Below are positions 1 to 8,521 of a stretch of 64,000 bases of DNA, in pieces. Source of the stretch: Dehalococcoidia bacterium (GTDB lineage: Bacteria > Chloroflexota > Dehalococcoidia > Tepidiformales > Tepidiformaceae); assembly GCA_020432045.1 (NCBI GenBank), contig JAGQHB010000078.1, forward strand, positions 59,250 to 123,249. Direction: 5' to 3'. Positions within the stretch are counted from its first letter, which is position 1, and the number at the start of each line of letters is the position of its first letter. Made by a program: the position numbers and the translations under genes. The notes under the pieces are model-generated. The model worked only from the letters and a program-made list of their open reading frames with translations, had not been told where the DNA came from and did no database searches.

Positions 1-463
1 CGTTGGGCACACCCGGCATGCAGATGATGACGCGGCCGTCTCGCTCGACCCACCAGCCGGGCGCCGTACCACGGGGATTTTCGAGAGCGCGCGCGCTTGG
101 GATGAGCCATGCCTGCTTGATGTTCGAGGGCGGCATCGCGTAGCCGCGGCGGGTAAAGAAGCCATGGAGCCGATCTTCGAGTTCCGGCACGACGAAAGGC
201 TCCTCGCCCAGCAGCCGGGCAATCCCTTCGCGTGTCATGTCGTCTTCAGTCGGACCGAGGCCGCCGGTGATGACGATGAGATCGGAGCGATCCCAGGCCC
301 GCTGCAGCGTCTCGACGATGCGGCCCATATTGTCGCCAACAACAGACTTGTAGTTGAGGTCGATTCCCAGTTCAGGCAGTGACTGGGCGATGTGGGCGCT
401 GTTGGTGTCGATGATTTCACCGAGCAGAATCTCGGTGCCGATAGCAATGATCTCGGCTTTCAC
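1..463 (-). CDS. cinA: CinA family protein, N-terminal molybdopterin-binding-like domain (partial)
   Basis: The gene runs off the left edge of the window; about 154 codons are visible. The N-terminus reads VKAEIIAIGTEILLGEIIDT, followed by NSAHIAQSL, TGGLGPTEDDMTRE and, near the cut, MPGVPN. These are hallmark motifs of the CinA/MoaB-like fold. Family members are linked to NMN deamidation and pyridine nucleotide recycling or to competence; whether a C-terminal amidase domain is present cannot be seen. The start is the GTG at 461-463. A TATACT hexamer at 470-475 (minus strand) lies exactly 6 nt upstream and there is no Shine-Dalgarno sequence, so the mRNA is probably leaderless. The family assignment is secure; the exact activity is not. 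Confidence 0.9.
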   Translation of the reverse strand, partial: MKAEIIAIGTEILLGEIIDTNSAHIAQSLPELGIDLNYKSVVGDNMGRIVETLQRAWDRSDLIVITGGLGPTEDDMTREGIARLLGEEPFVVPELEDRLHGFFTRRGYAMPPSNIKQAWLIPSARALENPRGTAPGWWVERDGRVIICMPGVPN

Positions 464-469
464 CGCGCG

Positions 470-475
470 AGTATA
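470..475 (-). promoter_or_regulatory. -10 box of a leaderless promoter for cinA
   Basis: TATACT reads toward the cinA GTG with a 6-nt spacer, so the expected transcription start falls on the first base of the start codon. No convincing -35 hexamer is seen. Confidence 0.5.
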
Positions 476-604
476 GCGTGCCGCCGGGTCGCAATCAGAA
501 GTGGGTATAGAGCGTAAGCGTCTGTTAACGCAATCATTCAACTGAAGTCGTACGCTGCAGCTGCATCGGCCCCCGAGGGCCGCGCTGCAGAGGAGCAGAT
601 AACG

Positions 605-928
605 ATGGCGAACTATCTCCTGGCGTATCGCGGTGGCGGAATGCCGGCATCGGAAGAAGAGGGCCAGAAGGTGATGGCCGCGTGGATGAACTGGTTCGGG
701 ACGCTCGGCGAAGCCGTGGTTGACGGCGGCAATCCTTGCGGGGCGTCGAAATCGGTCGCATCGAACGGGGCCGTGAGCGATGGTGCACCCTCGATGGTCA
801 CCGGCTACTCGGTCCTCAAGGCCGACAGCCTGGACGCAGCGACGCAGATGGCGAAGGGCTGCCCGATCCTCATGACCGGCGGCAGTGTCGATGTCTACGA
901 GACCTTCGACGCGTCAGCTGGAATGTAA
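605..928 (+). CDS. YCII-related (DGPF-type) small protein
   Basis: This 107-residue protein begins MANYLLAYRGGGMPASEEEG and continues with a mid-protein VTGYSVLKADSLDAATQMAKGCPIL stretch split by short loops. That is the pattern of the YCII/DGPF superfamily, small ferredoxin-like alpha+beta proteins common in Actinobacteria and Chloroflexota. Their biochemical role is mostly unknown; some sit beside ECF sigma factors, but none is present here. A good AGGAG-type ribosome-binding site lies just before the ATG. The gene stands alone: cinA is divergent and the next 500 bp hold only a decayed kinase fragment. The fold assignment is probable and the function unknown. Confidence 0.75.
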   Translation: MANYLLAYRGGGMPASEEEGQKVMAAWMNWFGTLGEAVVDGGNPCGASKSVASNGAVSDGAPSMVTGYSVLKADSLDAATQMAKGCPILMTGGSVDVYETFDASAGM

Positions 929-1055
929 CCAGCCCCAGGGCGACGCGAACCACTGGCCACCGCTCCGGTCTGCCATACCCGGCCCACCGGAGCGGTGGCA
1001 CCGCCCGGGAGCGGAAGCGTAGCTTGCTGCAATCAAATGAATCCGGGACGGATGC

Positions 1056-1273
1056 GTGGACGCCGCGATCTACCGTCGGTACAAAGTCCTTCGGGAACTG
1101 TGGCGTGGCGTATGGCCGTGGTGTACCTGGCAGAGGACAGGACACCAATGCGCCACGTGGCGCCCGAGCAGCTCTTTCCGCAACACGCCACGAATGACGG
1201 GTTCTGGGAACGGTTTGAGCAGGATGCCCGCATCGTGGCACCCGCCCACCCTGAATCGAAATGGCGCTGGTAG
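1056..1273 (+). pseudogene. Decayed, frameshifted 5' fragment of a Ser/Thr protein kinase gene
   Basis: From a GTG at 1056 the translation MDAAIYRRYKVLRELWRG aligns without gaps to the first 18 residues of the intact kinase that starts at 1466. A one-base loss near 1110 then shifts the frame. The next frame reads MAVVYLAEDRTPMRHVAP and later DGFWERFEQDARIVA, which aligns gaplessly over about 48 residues to the same kinase. A TAG at 1271-1273 ends it. Only the glycine-loop part of the N-lobe remains, and the VALK lysine position of the intact gene reads as proline-glutamate here. It looks like the relic of a tandem duplication. The rest of 929-1465 shows no other recognisable gene. Confidence 0.75.
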
Positions 1274-1465
1274 CCGACGAGGTGGCCGAACTGCCGGTCG
1301 CGGCGCGGGCGTCGAAAACGAACTCGTCCGGTTCGGTGTGAACGGGAGGCGGATCGGCCACGTTCAACGATCTCGAGACCAGAAAGAATTAACAACGATG
1401 GTTCCCGGCTATGGCAAGGAGAAGGGGCCGGGCCGTATGTTTGTCGCGATGGAACGGGCTCGAGG

Positions 1466-3163
1466 GTGACGGACCCCGGCTTCGGCCGCTATCAGGTCGT
1501 GCGCGAACTCGGACGCGGCGCGATGGCGATCGTGTACCTGGCCGAGGACACGGTTCTCAAGCGCCAGGTCGCACTGAAAGCGATCAATCCGCAATACGCG
1601 GCGGACCCAGATTTCCGGTCACGGTTCGAACGCGAGGCGCTGATCATGGCCCGGGTGCGCCACGATTCGATCGTGCCTGTGTTCGACTTCGGCGAACGGG
1701 CGGGCCAGCAGTACATCGTCATGGACTATATGCCCGGGGGCACACTGGAGGACCGCCTGCGACGCGGCAGGCTGCCGACAGGCGTGGCGCTCGCAATCCT
1801 ACGGCGCGTCGCCCGGGCGCTGGACGCGGCGCATGCTGCAGGTGTCATCCACCGCGACCTCAAGCCGGCGAACATTCTCTTCGATGCACAGGGCCGGTCG
1901 TATGTCGGCGACTTTGGCGTTGGCCGCATGGATGGCTCCTCCACCGGCGTGACCATGCCGGGAACCGTCGTGGGGACGGCACACTACATGAGCCCCGAAC
2001 AGGTCCGCGGCGCCGACCCAACTCCAGCTGCTGACATCTACTCGTTCGGGGCGTTGGCGTTCGAAACGCTCACCGGCAGGCCTCCATACGAGGGGGAAAG
2101 CGCGTGGGATGTGATGCGCCAGCATGTCGAATCGCTGCCACCGCGCACGAGCCGCTATGACATGGGCCTTCAGTTCGCAGACGACCCGGTGGCCGACGCC
2201 ATGGCGAAGGACCCGGCGAGGCGTCCGCGCCAGGCGATCCACGTCGTCGAAGCGCTCGAACAGGGATACGGGGGTGCACCGGCGCCGGTTCGCGCCACCA
2301 GCAGCCCGGAGCGCACAGTCGTCGCGGCACAGATGGGGCCAAGCACCCGGCCGCCCATAATCATGCCGCCGGCTCCGGCCACAGCGTACGCTCCACCTCC
2401 CGCTGCAGCGCCGAACAAGACCCGTTGGATAGTGCTTGGCGTGGCGGGAGCTGTGGTCGTTGCAGTCGTCGCGGGAGTGGCACTCTCGCTGAGCGGAGGG
2501 GACGGTCCAAAGCAGGTTATAGGGGATGAGACCCCGGCCACACGCCAACCGACGCAGCCTCGTGCGCCAACCGCAACGCCAACCAAGGCACCACCAACCG
2601 CAACTCCGCCGACGCTCCGCACGCCGACCGGAAACGTGATATTGAGCGAAGGGTTCGACGGGCCCGGCGCACCGTTACTCACGCCCTTCAACGTCAGTTC
2701 GGGGCGAGCGTTCGTCGATGCAGGCGCATTCGTGATGGAAGACTACTCGGATGCCGACAATCTCTTCCCGTTCAAGTCGTACGACGTCGGAGCTGGGAAC
2801 CAATCGATTTCGGCAGATGTGTCTTCCGCGTCGGCAATCGTGTACTTCTTCTGCAGAGTCGACGACAACTACGAGGTGCGGCTGATCATCGACCAGGCCA
2901 AGCGGTCGTTTAAGACACAGATCCGCGCTTACCGTGAAGACACCTTCAGCACATACGTGGACTGGACCGTTTCGCCACAGCTCCACGATTCGGGACCCAA
3001 TCGGATCGACCTCATCTGCCGTGGGCAGCAGTTAGAAGCTGTGATCAACGGCGTCCTCGTCGCGTCGCACACGATCGCCGGGGCCGTCGGCACTAAGGTT
3101 GGCCTCGGCGTCGATGGTGGTAGCCAGGCTTCATTCGATAACATCGAAATTCGCGCCAACTAG
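1466..3163 (+). CDS. Membrane-anchored Ser/Thr protein kinase with extracytoplasmic sensor-like domain
   Basis: 565 residues with a GTG start. The PknB/Hanks-type kinase domain spans about residues 8-265: glycine loop ELGRGAMA, catalytic Lys38 in VALKAI, HRDLKPAN at 129-136, DFG at 149-151, and SPE in place of APE at 176-178. A Pro/Ala-rich juxtamembrane stretch follows (about 271-317), then one transmembrane helix (about 321-343), a Thr/Pro linker (about 355-388) and an extracytoplasmic domain of about 175 residues. That last domain begins ILSEGFDG and ends near FDNIEIRAN, resembling LamG/DUF1080-like jelly-roll domains. No PASTA repeats are present, so the ligand is unlikely to be peptidoglycan. 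All catalytic residues are intact. The gene sits alone, preceded by a decayed copy of its own 5' end, and converges on acs. Confidence 0.93.
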   Translation: MTDPGFGRYQVVRELGRGAMAIVYLAEDTVLKRQVALKAINPQYAADPDFRSRFEREALIMARVRHDSIVPVFDFGERAGQQYIVMDYMPGGTLEDRLRRGRLPTGVALAILRRVARALDAAHAAGVIHRDLKPANILFDAQGRSYVGDFGVGRMDGSSTGVTMPGTVVGTAHYMSPEQVRGADPTPAADIYSFGALAFETLTGRPPYEGESAWDVMRQHVESLPPRTSRYDMGLQFADDPVADAMAKDPARRPRQAIHVVEALEQGYGGAPAPVRATSSPERTVVAAQMGPSTRPPIIMPPAPATAYAPPPAAAPNKTRWIVLGVAGAVVVAVVAGVALSLSGGDGPKQVIGDETPATRQPTQPRAPTATPTKAPPTATPPTLRTPTGNVILSEGFDGPGAPLLTPFNVSSGRAFVDAGAFVMEDYSDADNLFPFKSYDVGAGNQSISADVSSASAIVYFFCRVDDNYEVRLIIDQAKRSFKTQIRAYREDTFSTYVDWTVSPQLHDSGPNRIDLICRGQQLEAVINGVLVASHTIAGAVGTKVGLGVDGGSQASFDNIEIRAN

Positions 3164-3172
3164 CCACCCGCG

Positions 3173-5143
3173 TCAGTGCGCTTCGCCTGCTCCATTGATG
3201 ATCAGTTCGACCACTGCAGGGTCAGCGAGGGTGGACACGTCGCCCACATTCTCCGGCTCGCCCTCGGCCACCTTGCGGAGAATGCGCCGCATGATCTTGC
3301 CCGACCGCGTCTTCGGCAGGCCGTCGACGAACTGGATCTTGTCGGGCGTCGCGATAGGCGAGATCTCCGTTCGCACCTGGTCCCGCAGCGCTTTTGCCAG
3401 TTCGGGGGACGCTACCTGGCCCGCCTTCAGGAGCACGTAGGCGTAAATCCCGGTGCCCTTGATGTCGTGCGGATACCCCACGACCGCGCTTTCGGCCACG
3501 GACAGATGGCTGACAAGTGCTCCCTCGATCTCGGCCGTGCCAAGGCGATGCCCGGAGACGTTCAGCACATCGTCGACGCGTCCCGTAATCCAGTAGTAGC
3601 CGTCCTGGTCGCGGTGGCAGCCGTCCCCTGTGAAGTACATCCCGGGGTAGGTGGAGAGGTAGGTTTGGATAAAACGATCATGGTCGCCGTAAACCGTCCT
3701 CATCATTCCCGGCCATGAGGCGCGCATACAGAGCCGGCCGCTGACGCTGTTGCCTTCGAGCTCGACTCCAACTTCATCGACGACCACAGGTTGGACACCG
3801 AAGAACGGCAGCGACCCGGAGCCCGGCTTCATCGGCGTGGCGCCGGCGAGGCCGGTGATCATGTGGCCCCCGGTCTCGGTCTGCCAGTAGGTGTCGACGA
3901 CGGCACAGCGCCCATCTCCGACTACGTTGTAGTACCAGCGCCAGGCTTCGGGGTTGATGGGCTCGCCGACGGATCCGAGCACGCGTAGCGATGTGCGCTT
4001 ATAGCGCTTTACAGGCTCATCGCCCTCACGCATCAGGGCACGGAGCGCGGTGGGCGCCGTGTAGAAGATGTTGATACCGAGCCTGTCGATCATGTCCCAG
4101 TAGCGCCCTGCGTCGGGATGCGTCGGGATCGACTCGAAAACGACGCTCGTCGCACCGTTCGCAAGCGGCCCGTAGACGATGTAGCTGTGCCCTGTAATCC
4201 AGCCAACATCGGCTGCGCAACAGAAGATGTCGCCTTCGCGATAGTCGAACGTGTAAAGGAACGTCAGCGCGGTGTAGAGCAGGTATCCAGCCTGAGTGTG
4301 GAGGACGCCTTTTGGCTTCCCTGTGGAACCCGACGTATAGAGGATGAACAGCGGGTCTTCCGAATCCATCGGCTCGGGCTCACATTCGGCGGGCTGTGCT
4401 GGCACTGCATCGTGCCACCAGATGTCGCGACCCTGGGTCATCGGGATCGTGCCGCCGGTGTGGCGAAACACCAGGCAGAACTCAACGGTGTGACCGGGTT
4501 GCGCAAGCGCCTGGTCAACATTGGTCTTGAGAGCTACGGGCCGGCCGCCACGGCGGCCCTCATCCTGCGTGATGATCGCCCTGCAGGTGGAGTCCTCGAC
4601 GCGGTCACGGATGGAGCGCGGGCTGAAGCCGCCAAAGATCACGGAGTGGACGGCGCCGATACGCGCGCAGGCCAGCATAGCGACGACCAGTTCGGGCACC
4701 ATGCCCATGTAGATCGCCACACGGTCGCCTTTGCGAATACCCCGTGCTTTCAGCACGTTCGCGACACGACAGACCTCTTCGTAGAGCTCACGGTAAGTGA
4801 CACTGCGGTTCTCGGCCGGCGGGTCACCTTCCCAGAGAATGGCTACCTGGTCTCCCCGAGTGGCGAGATGCCGGTCGAGGCAGTTCACGGAAACGTTCAA
4901 TGTGCCGCCCTTGAACCAGGCGATGCTTCCGGAATGAAGGTCTTCTTCGCATACCGTGCCGAACGGGGCCATCCACGAAAGGTGCTTGTTGGCCATCTCG
5001 GACCAAAACCCGTCGCGGTCTTCGATGCTGCGCCGGTAGAGCTGATCGTATTGAGCCATTGAACTTACGAGCGCGCCTTCGCTGGCCCTCGCAGGGGGCT
5101 GATAGATCTCAGTCGTGGGCAGGCCGATCTCTTTCGTCGTCAT
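3173..5143 (-). CDS. acs: Acetyl-CoA synthetase (AMP-forming)
   Basis: 656 residues, the full length for Acs. It activates acetate (and often propionate) with ATP and CoA through an acetyl-adenylate. Visible motifs are [15 protein letters not shown] (AMP-binding loop), [12 protein letters not shown], the hinge region [20 protein letters not shown], and the C-terminal [15 protein letters not shown]. The lysine in the last motif is the one regulated by acetylation in characterised enzymes. The start is ATG with a GGAGGT ribosome-binding site. The gene converges on the kinase gene with a 9-bp gap. With aconitase, isocitrate dehydrogenase and methylmalonyl-CoA mutase elsewhere in the window, it fits growth on acetate or propionate-yielding substrates. 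Confidence 0.97.
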   Translation of the reverse strand: MTTKEIGLPTTEIYQPPARASEGALVSSMAQYDQLYRRSIEDRDGFWSEMANKHLSWMAPFGTVCEEDLHSGSIAWFKGGTLNVSVNCLDRHLATRGDQVAILWEGDPPAENRSVTYRELYEEVCRVANVLKARGIRKGDRVAIYMGMVPELVVAMLACARIGAVHSVIFGGFSPRSIRDRVEDSTCRAIITQDEGRRGGRPVALKTNVDQALAQPGHTVEFCLVFRHTGGTIPMTQGRDIWWHDAVPAQPAECEPEPMDSEDPLFILYTSGSTGKPKGVLHTQAGYLLYTALTFLYTFDYREGDIFCCAADVGWITGHSYIVYGPLANGATSVVFESIPTHPDAGRYWDMIDRLGINIFYTAPTALRALMREGDEPVKRYKRTSLRVLGSVGEPINPEAWRWYYNVVGDGRCAVVDTYWQTETGGHMITGLAGATPMKPGSGSLPFFGVQPVVVDEVGVELEGNSVSGRLCMRASWPGMMRTVYGDHDRFIQTYLSTYPGMYFTGDGCHRDQDGYYWITGRVDDVLNVSGHRLGTAEIEGALVSHLSVAESAVVGYPHDIKGTGIYAYVLLKAGQVASPELAKALRDQVRTEISPIATPDKIQFVDGLPKTRSGKIMRRILRKVAEGEPENVGDVSTLADPAVVELIINGAGEAH

Positions 5144-5273
5144 TCCAACCTCCGGGGCAGATGGAGACCGCGAGCGGAAACAGTTCGCGGCAGGCGAACT
5201 TCGTTGCGCTCGATTCTACGCGCGTCGTTCAGAGCCGCGAAAGCACCGCAGCAGCCCCCAGCACGGCCGGGGA

Positions 5274-6176
5274 TTACGGATTCTTGATGGAGAACGTGTC
5301 GCAAGCGTCCGGCTCCCCGGATTCGAATCCCGTCTTGAACCACTTCACGCGCTGCTCAGATGACCCATGCGTCCACGTGTCCGGATTCACCCGTCCGCTG
5401 CCGAGTTCTTTCTGGATGTAGTCATCGCCCACGGAGCTGGCGGCCCGTAGCCCTTCGTCGACATCGCCCTCGTCGAGGATGCCGCGTTCATAGGTCGACG
5501 TGGCCCACACGCCGGCAAAGCAGTCTGCCTGCAGTTCCTGGCGTATCGAGAGGTCGTTCGCCTGGTTCGGATTCTGTTCCTGAAGCGTCCGCACCTCGTC
5601 ATTGATGCCAGTCAGCTTCTGCACGTGGTGGCCCAGTTCGTGTGCGATTACGTAGGCGCTGGCGAAGTCTCCCGGGGCGCCAAATTTCGTCGCCAGTTCC
5701 TCAAAGAAGTTCAGGTCGAGGTACACCTTTTGGTCGAGCGGGCAATAGAACGGCCCCATCTGGGCGGAACCGAGGCCGCAGGCCGTGCTGGTGCTGCCGC
5801 GGAAGAGGACGAGCGTTGCGTCCTGGTACGTCTGGCCGGCAGCGCGGAACTGTTCCGCCCACACCGCCTGGATGTCATCGAGCACGAAGGAAACGAACTC
5901 GACCATCTGGTCTTCCTGCGGACTGGCAGGCGGCAGCTCCTTGGAACCGGGGGCTACCTGGGCCTGGGGCAGTTGATTGAAGACCTGCGTGAGGTCGAAG
6001 CCAGATCCACCGCCACCACCCTGAGTAGCACAGAGGCTGACGACGAGCGCGATGATGGCAAGGATGCCAGCGCCCCCGCCCATCTGCAGGCCCTTACCCA
6101 TCGACCCGCCCGTGGCGCCCTGCGCTCGCCGGTCTTCAATGTTGCGGCTAATACCGCCCCCACGCCGAACCTTCAT
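5274..6176 (-). CDS. Neutral zinc metallopeptidase (YpfJ family), membrane-anchored
   Basis: 300 residues. A basic, Arg/Gly-rich N-terminus is followed by one transmembrane segment (about 35-50) and a Gly-rich linker, placing the catalytic domain outside the membrane. The zinc-binding HELGH lies at residues 179-183, inside SAYVIAHELGHHVQKLTG. CGLG and FYCPLDQKVYLDL upstream of it are typical of the YpfJ/neutral zinc metallopeptidase family. Length and motif order match the family. Physiological substrates are not known. A TACACT -10 element and a GGAGGT ribosome-binding site lie just upstream. The gene lies on the same strand as acs, but the 130-bp gap makes co-transcription uncertain. Confidence 0.92.
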   Translation of the reverse strand: MKVRRGGGISRNIEDRRAQGATGGSMGKGLQMGGGAGILAIIALVVSLCATQGGGGGSGFDLTQVFNQLPQAQVAPGSKELPPASPQEDQMVEFVSFVLDDIQAVWAEQFRAAGQTYQDATLVLFRGSTSTACGLGSAQMGPFYCPLDQKVYLDLNFFEELATKFGAPGDFASAYVIAHELGHHVQKLTGINDEVRTLQEQNPNQANDLSIRQELQADCFAGVWATSTYERGILDEGDVDEGLRAASSVGDDYIQKELGSGRVNPDTWTHGSSEQRVKWFKTGFESGEPDACDTFSIKNP

Positions 6177-6248
6177 TCACAAACCTCCGGCACGCGCCGC
6201 AACAGAGTGTAAGGCACGCGAGTGACCCGGTACGGGCACTCCATCCGA

Positions 6249-6278
6249 TTGCCATTTGAGTTTACTTTCAGATATCTT
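6249..6278 (+). promoter_or_regulatory. Putative leaderless promoter for the lipoprotein gene
   Basis: TTGCCA (6249-6254) and TATCTT (6273-6278) are 18 bp apart in a locally AT-rich stretch. The ATG at 6286 follows 7 nt after the -10 box, which would make the transcript leaderless. Confidence 0.45.
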
Positions 6279-6285
6279 CCGTTTC

Positions 6286-7434
6286 ATGTGGAGACGTATC
6301 TCAGTCACTTTGGCGGTGGCCATCACGGTTGCGCTCGCGGCATCGGCGGGTTGCCGGGAGGAGAGCAAAGGCGCAAGCCTCCAGCGACAGACCGTGATAC
6401 CTGCACTTGCGGGCGATAGCCAGGGGCCGCCATCCCGCAGCTTTGCGATGGGCTGGGGCTTCACTCCGCCTGTGCCTTCCGTCGAAGCGGTGATCGACAT
6501 CATTCCCCGCATCGCCGAGGTTTCCGAGTTCACAATCATCCAGCGAGAGGTGCCGTGGTCCCGTCTGAAGGCCGGAGTGGGCATCAACCAGGTATTGGAC
6601 GAGGACTGGGACGGCCTCGTCCAATACCTGCGTGGGAATGACCTGCGGCTCGTCATACTCATCGACCCTCTGAACGGCCTGGACCGCACGGAGGAGGCGA
6701 ATGAGGCGCGGGCAAATGGCGTCACGCTGCTGGACACCGGTGCGCGCGCGACCCATGAAGCGTTCGTGCTGGAGGTCGCGCGGCGGTACCAGCCTGAGTA
6801 CCTGGGGCTCGCATCCGAGATCAACACGCTGGCAGCTCATGGCGACCCGCAGTTGTACGCGGCGTTGCGAGACATGATCAACGGTCTGCTGCCGCGACTG
6901 CGGGAAGTGAGCCCCGACTCCAAGCTGTTCGTATCGCACCAGGTCGACGATGCCTGGGGCCTCAGCGGCAGGCCATCGAACGTAGAGGATCAGTTCAAGC
7001 TTGTGCATGACTTTCCCGGCACCGACGTGGTCGGGCTTTCCTCGTACCCGGGATTCTTCTGGGACCGTCCAGAGGACATCCCCGGCGGCTACTACGAACG
7101 GTATGTGACCGAGAGTGGCAGGCCAGTCATCCAGGTAGAAGGCGGATGGAGCACGGAACGGACATCATGGATGGCGCCCACGCGTGAGGCATCGCCGGCA
7201 TCGCAGGCCCGCTACCTGCAACGCCTCTGGCAGCTATTGGACGAGGTCGACGCTGAATTATTGGTGCTTCTCACCTACGCAGACCTCGATCTGTCCTGGC
7301 CGGAATGGGGACTCAGCGAAGACGACCACGCGGGCCTGCTCAACTTCGCCCGGATGGGAATTGTCGACACCTCGCTCCGGCCAAAGCCATCGTTTTCGGT
7401 CTGGGCATCGATGTACGCGCTACCGCTGCGTTGA
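6286..7434 (+). CDS. Lipoprotein with TIM-barrel glycosidase-like features
   Basis: 382 residues from the ATG at 6286; an upstream in-frame TTG at 6256 lies between the putative -35 and -10 boxes and is less likely. The N-terminus MWRRISVTLAVAITVALAAS leads to a lipobox ending ASAG-Cys at about residue 23, so the mature protein should be lipid-anchored. The rest has no repeats. Two acidic segments, YLGLASEINTL and VIQVEGGWSTE, sit about 100 residues apart, like the acid/base and nucleophile glutamates of clan GH-A glycosidases. SEFTIIQREVPWSRL and VVGLSSYPGFFW also fit such a barrel. No named family is recognised; GH53-like is one possibility. A secreted glycan-active protein is plausible, not shown. 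Confidence 0.6.
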   Translation: MWRRISVTLAVAITVALAASAGCREESKGASLQRQTVIPALAGDSQGPPSRSFAMGWGFTPPVPSVEAVIDIIPRIAEVSEFTIIQREVPWSRLKAGVGINQVLDEDWDGLVQYLRGNDLRLVILIDPLNGLDRTEEANEARANGVTLLDTGARATHEAFVLEVARRYQPEYLGLASEINTLAAHGDPQLYAALRDMINGLLPRLREVSPDSKLFVSHQVDDAWGLSGRPSNVEDQFKLVHDFPGTDVVGLSSYPGFFWDRPEDIPGGYYERYVTESGRPVIQVEGGWSTERTSWMAPTREASPASQARYLQRLWQLLDEVDAELLVLLTYADLDLSWPEWGLSEDDHAGLLNFARMGIVDTSLRPKPSFSVWASMYALPLR

Positions 7435-7441
7435 GATCAGG

Positions 7442-8419
7442 CTACGACGCCGCATCCGGGCTCGGAGGAGGCGGCGCGGCGTCGGAAGCTTTCACGGGAG
7501 CGCTGTCAACAGGTGCGCCGACGACGACCCGGTACACGAGGGCGCCCATGCCCCACAGGGCGAATAGCATGGCCGCCAGGAACCCGAGGCCCGGCACGAG
7601 CATGACGGCGAGCATGATTGCGAGACCAAGCAGCGTGGCGGCCACCGGGCGTACGGGTCGATCCTTTGCGTCGAGTCGGCCGAGAATAAGTAGTCCCAGC
7701 CACGATGCCGCGACCACCGCGCCGAGCAGAAGCAGTGCAGGAACAGCCACCAGCAAGATCGTCAGCCCAACCGGGATGCCGATCACCGTCGCGATCGCCA
7801 GGGCCGCAACGACGGGGCCACCGACCAACACGGCAATCGCAAAGCCAACGGACTGACCTGGCTTGGCGGTCATCGAAGCAGCGGCCTCCCCGAGTTGGCG
7901 TCCGCCAAACCGGGCGAAACCAAGGCCGGTAACAATTGCAATAACGATCGCCCCGCCTACGAATATAAGCCCTAAGACAATGGCGGCGCCGGGATAAAGC
8001 CAGGCTGTATCCTTCTCCTGGATCTCACCGCGGACGGCACTGCCGGCTTCACGGACCATTTCCGAGCGGACCAGCACGACATCATCAACGTCACCCGACC
8101 GGGCCACCGTGAGTGTGCCGCGGACTACTGTCACCTGCTGGCGAACCCGTCCTGTAACGAGAGCGTTGCCATTGATAACAACGAGGTCGCGAACGGACCC
8201 GTCGATCACAGCATCACCGGCGATTACGACGACTGTGCCAGCGGACTCGCCGGCATCCAACGTGAAATCGGCATCGATCCGGAGCGTAAAGCCGGCCCCG
8301 TCGTCCTCACCGGAGCCTTGAGCCATGGCTGTCGACGGTGCGAGGGCCACCAGCAGCACCATAGACAGCAGCAGGATCCGGCGCATAGACACCCCCGTGG
8401 TCGCACCCGGGCGAGCCAT
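7442..8419 (-). CDS. Bactofilin-like membrane protein of unknown function
   Basis: 325 residues. A signal-peptide-like segment (MRRILLLSMVLLVALAPSTA) lies near the N-terminus. About 100 residues of short beta-rich repeats follow (GTVVVIAGDAVIDG, DLVVINGNALVTG, QVTVVRGTLTVA), as in polymer-forming bactofilin or beta-helix proteins. The C-terminal half has about five hydrophobic segments and an Ala/Pro tail. The ATG at 8419 is chosen because TATGAT (8426-8431) sits exactly 6 nt upstream with no ribosome-binding site, suggesting a leaderless mRNA; an internal ATG at 8386 is the alternative. It converges on the lipoprotein gene with a 7-bp gap. A role in organising the envelope is speculative. 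Confidence 0.65.
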   Translation of the reverse strand: MARPGATTGVSMRRILLLSMVLLVALAPSTAMAQGSGEDDGAGFTLRIDADFTLDAGESAGTVVVIAGDAVIDGSVRDLVVINGNALVTGRVRQQVTVVRGTLTVARSGDVDDVVLVRSEMVREAGSAVRGEIQEKDTAWLYPGAAIVLGLIFVGGAIVIAIVTGLGFARFGGRQLGEAAASMTAKPGQSVGFAIAVLVGGPVVAALAIATVIGIPVGLTILLVAVPALLLLGAVVAASWLGLLILGRLDAKDRPVRPVAATLLGLAIMLAVMLVPGLGFLAAMLFALWGMGALVYRVVVGAPVDSAPVKASDAAPPPPSPDAAS

Positions 8420-8521
8420 GCAGAGATCATACTATTGACGAATGGGCCCAGCCCACGGCCATTCGGCGGAGAGATGCAGTCCGTTGGCCCCGCCGGGGCA
8501 CATCGCGGACTAGCTGGCGGC

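Noticed and set aside
4118..5062. 314-codon open frame opposite acs
   Set aside because: Antisense shadow of acetyl-CoA synthetase, with no motif and no ribosome-binding site.
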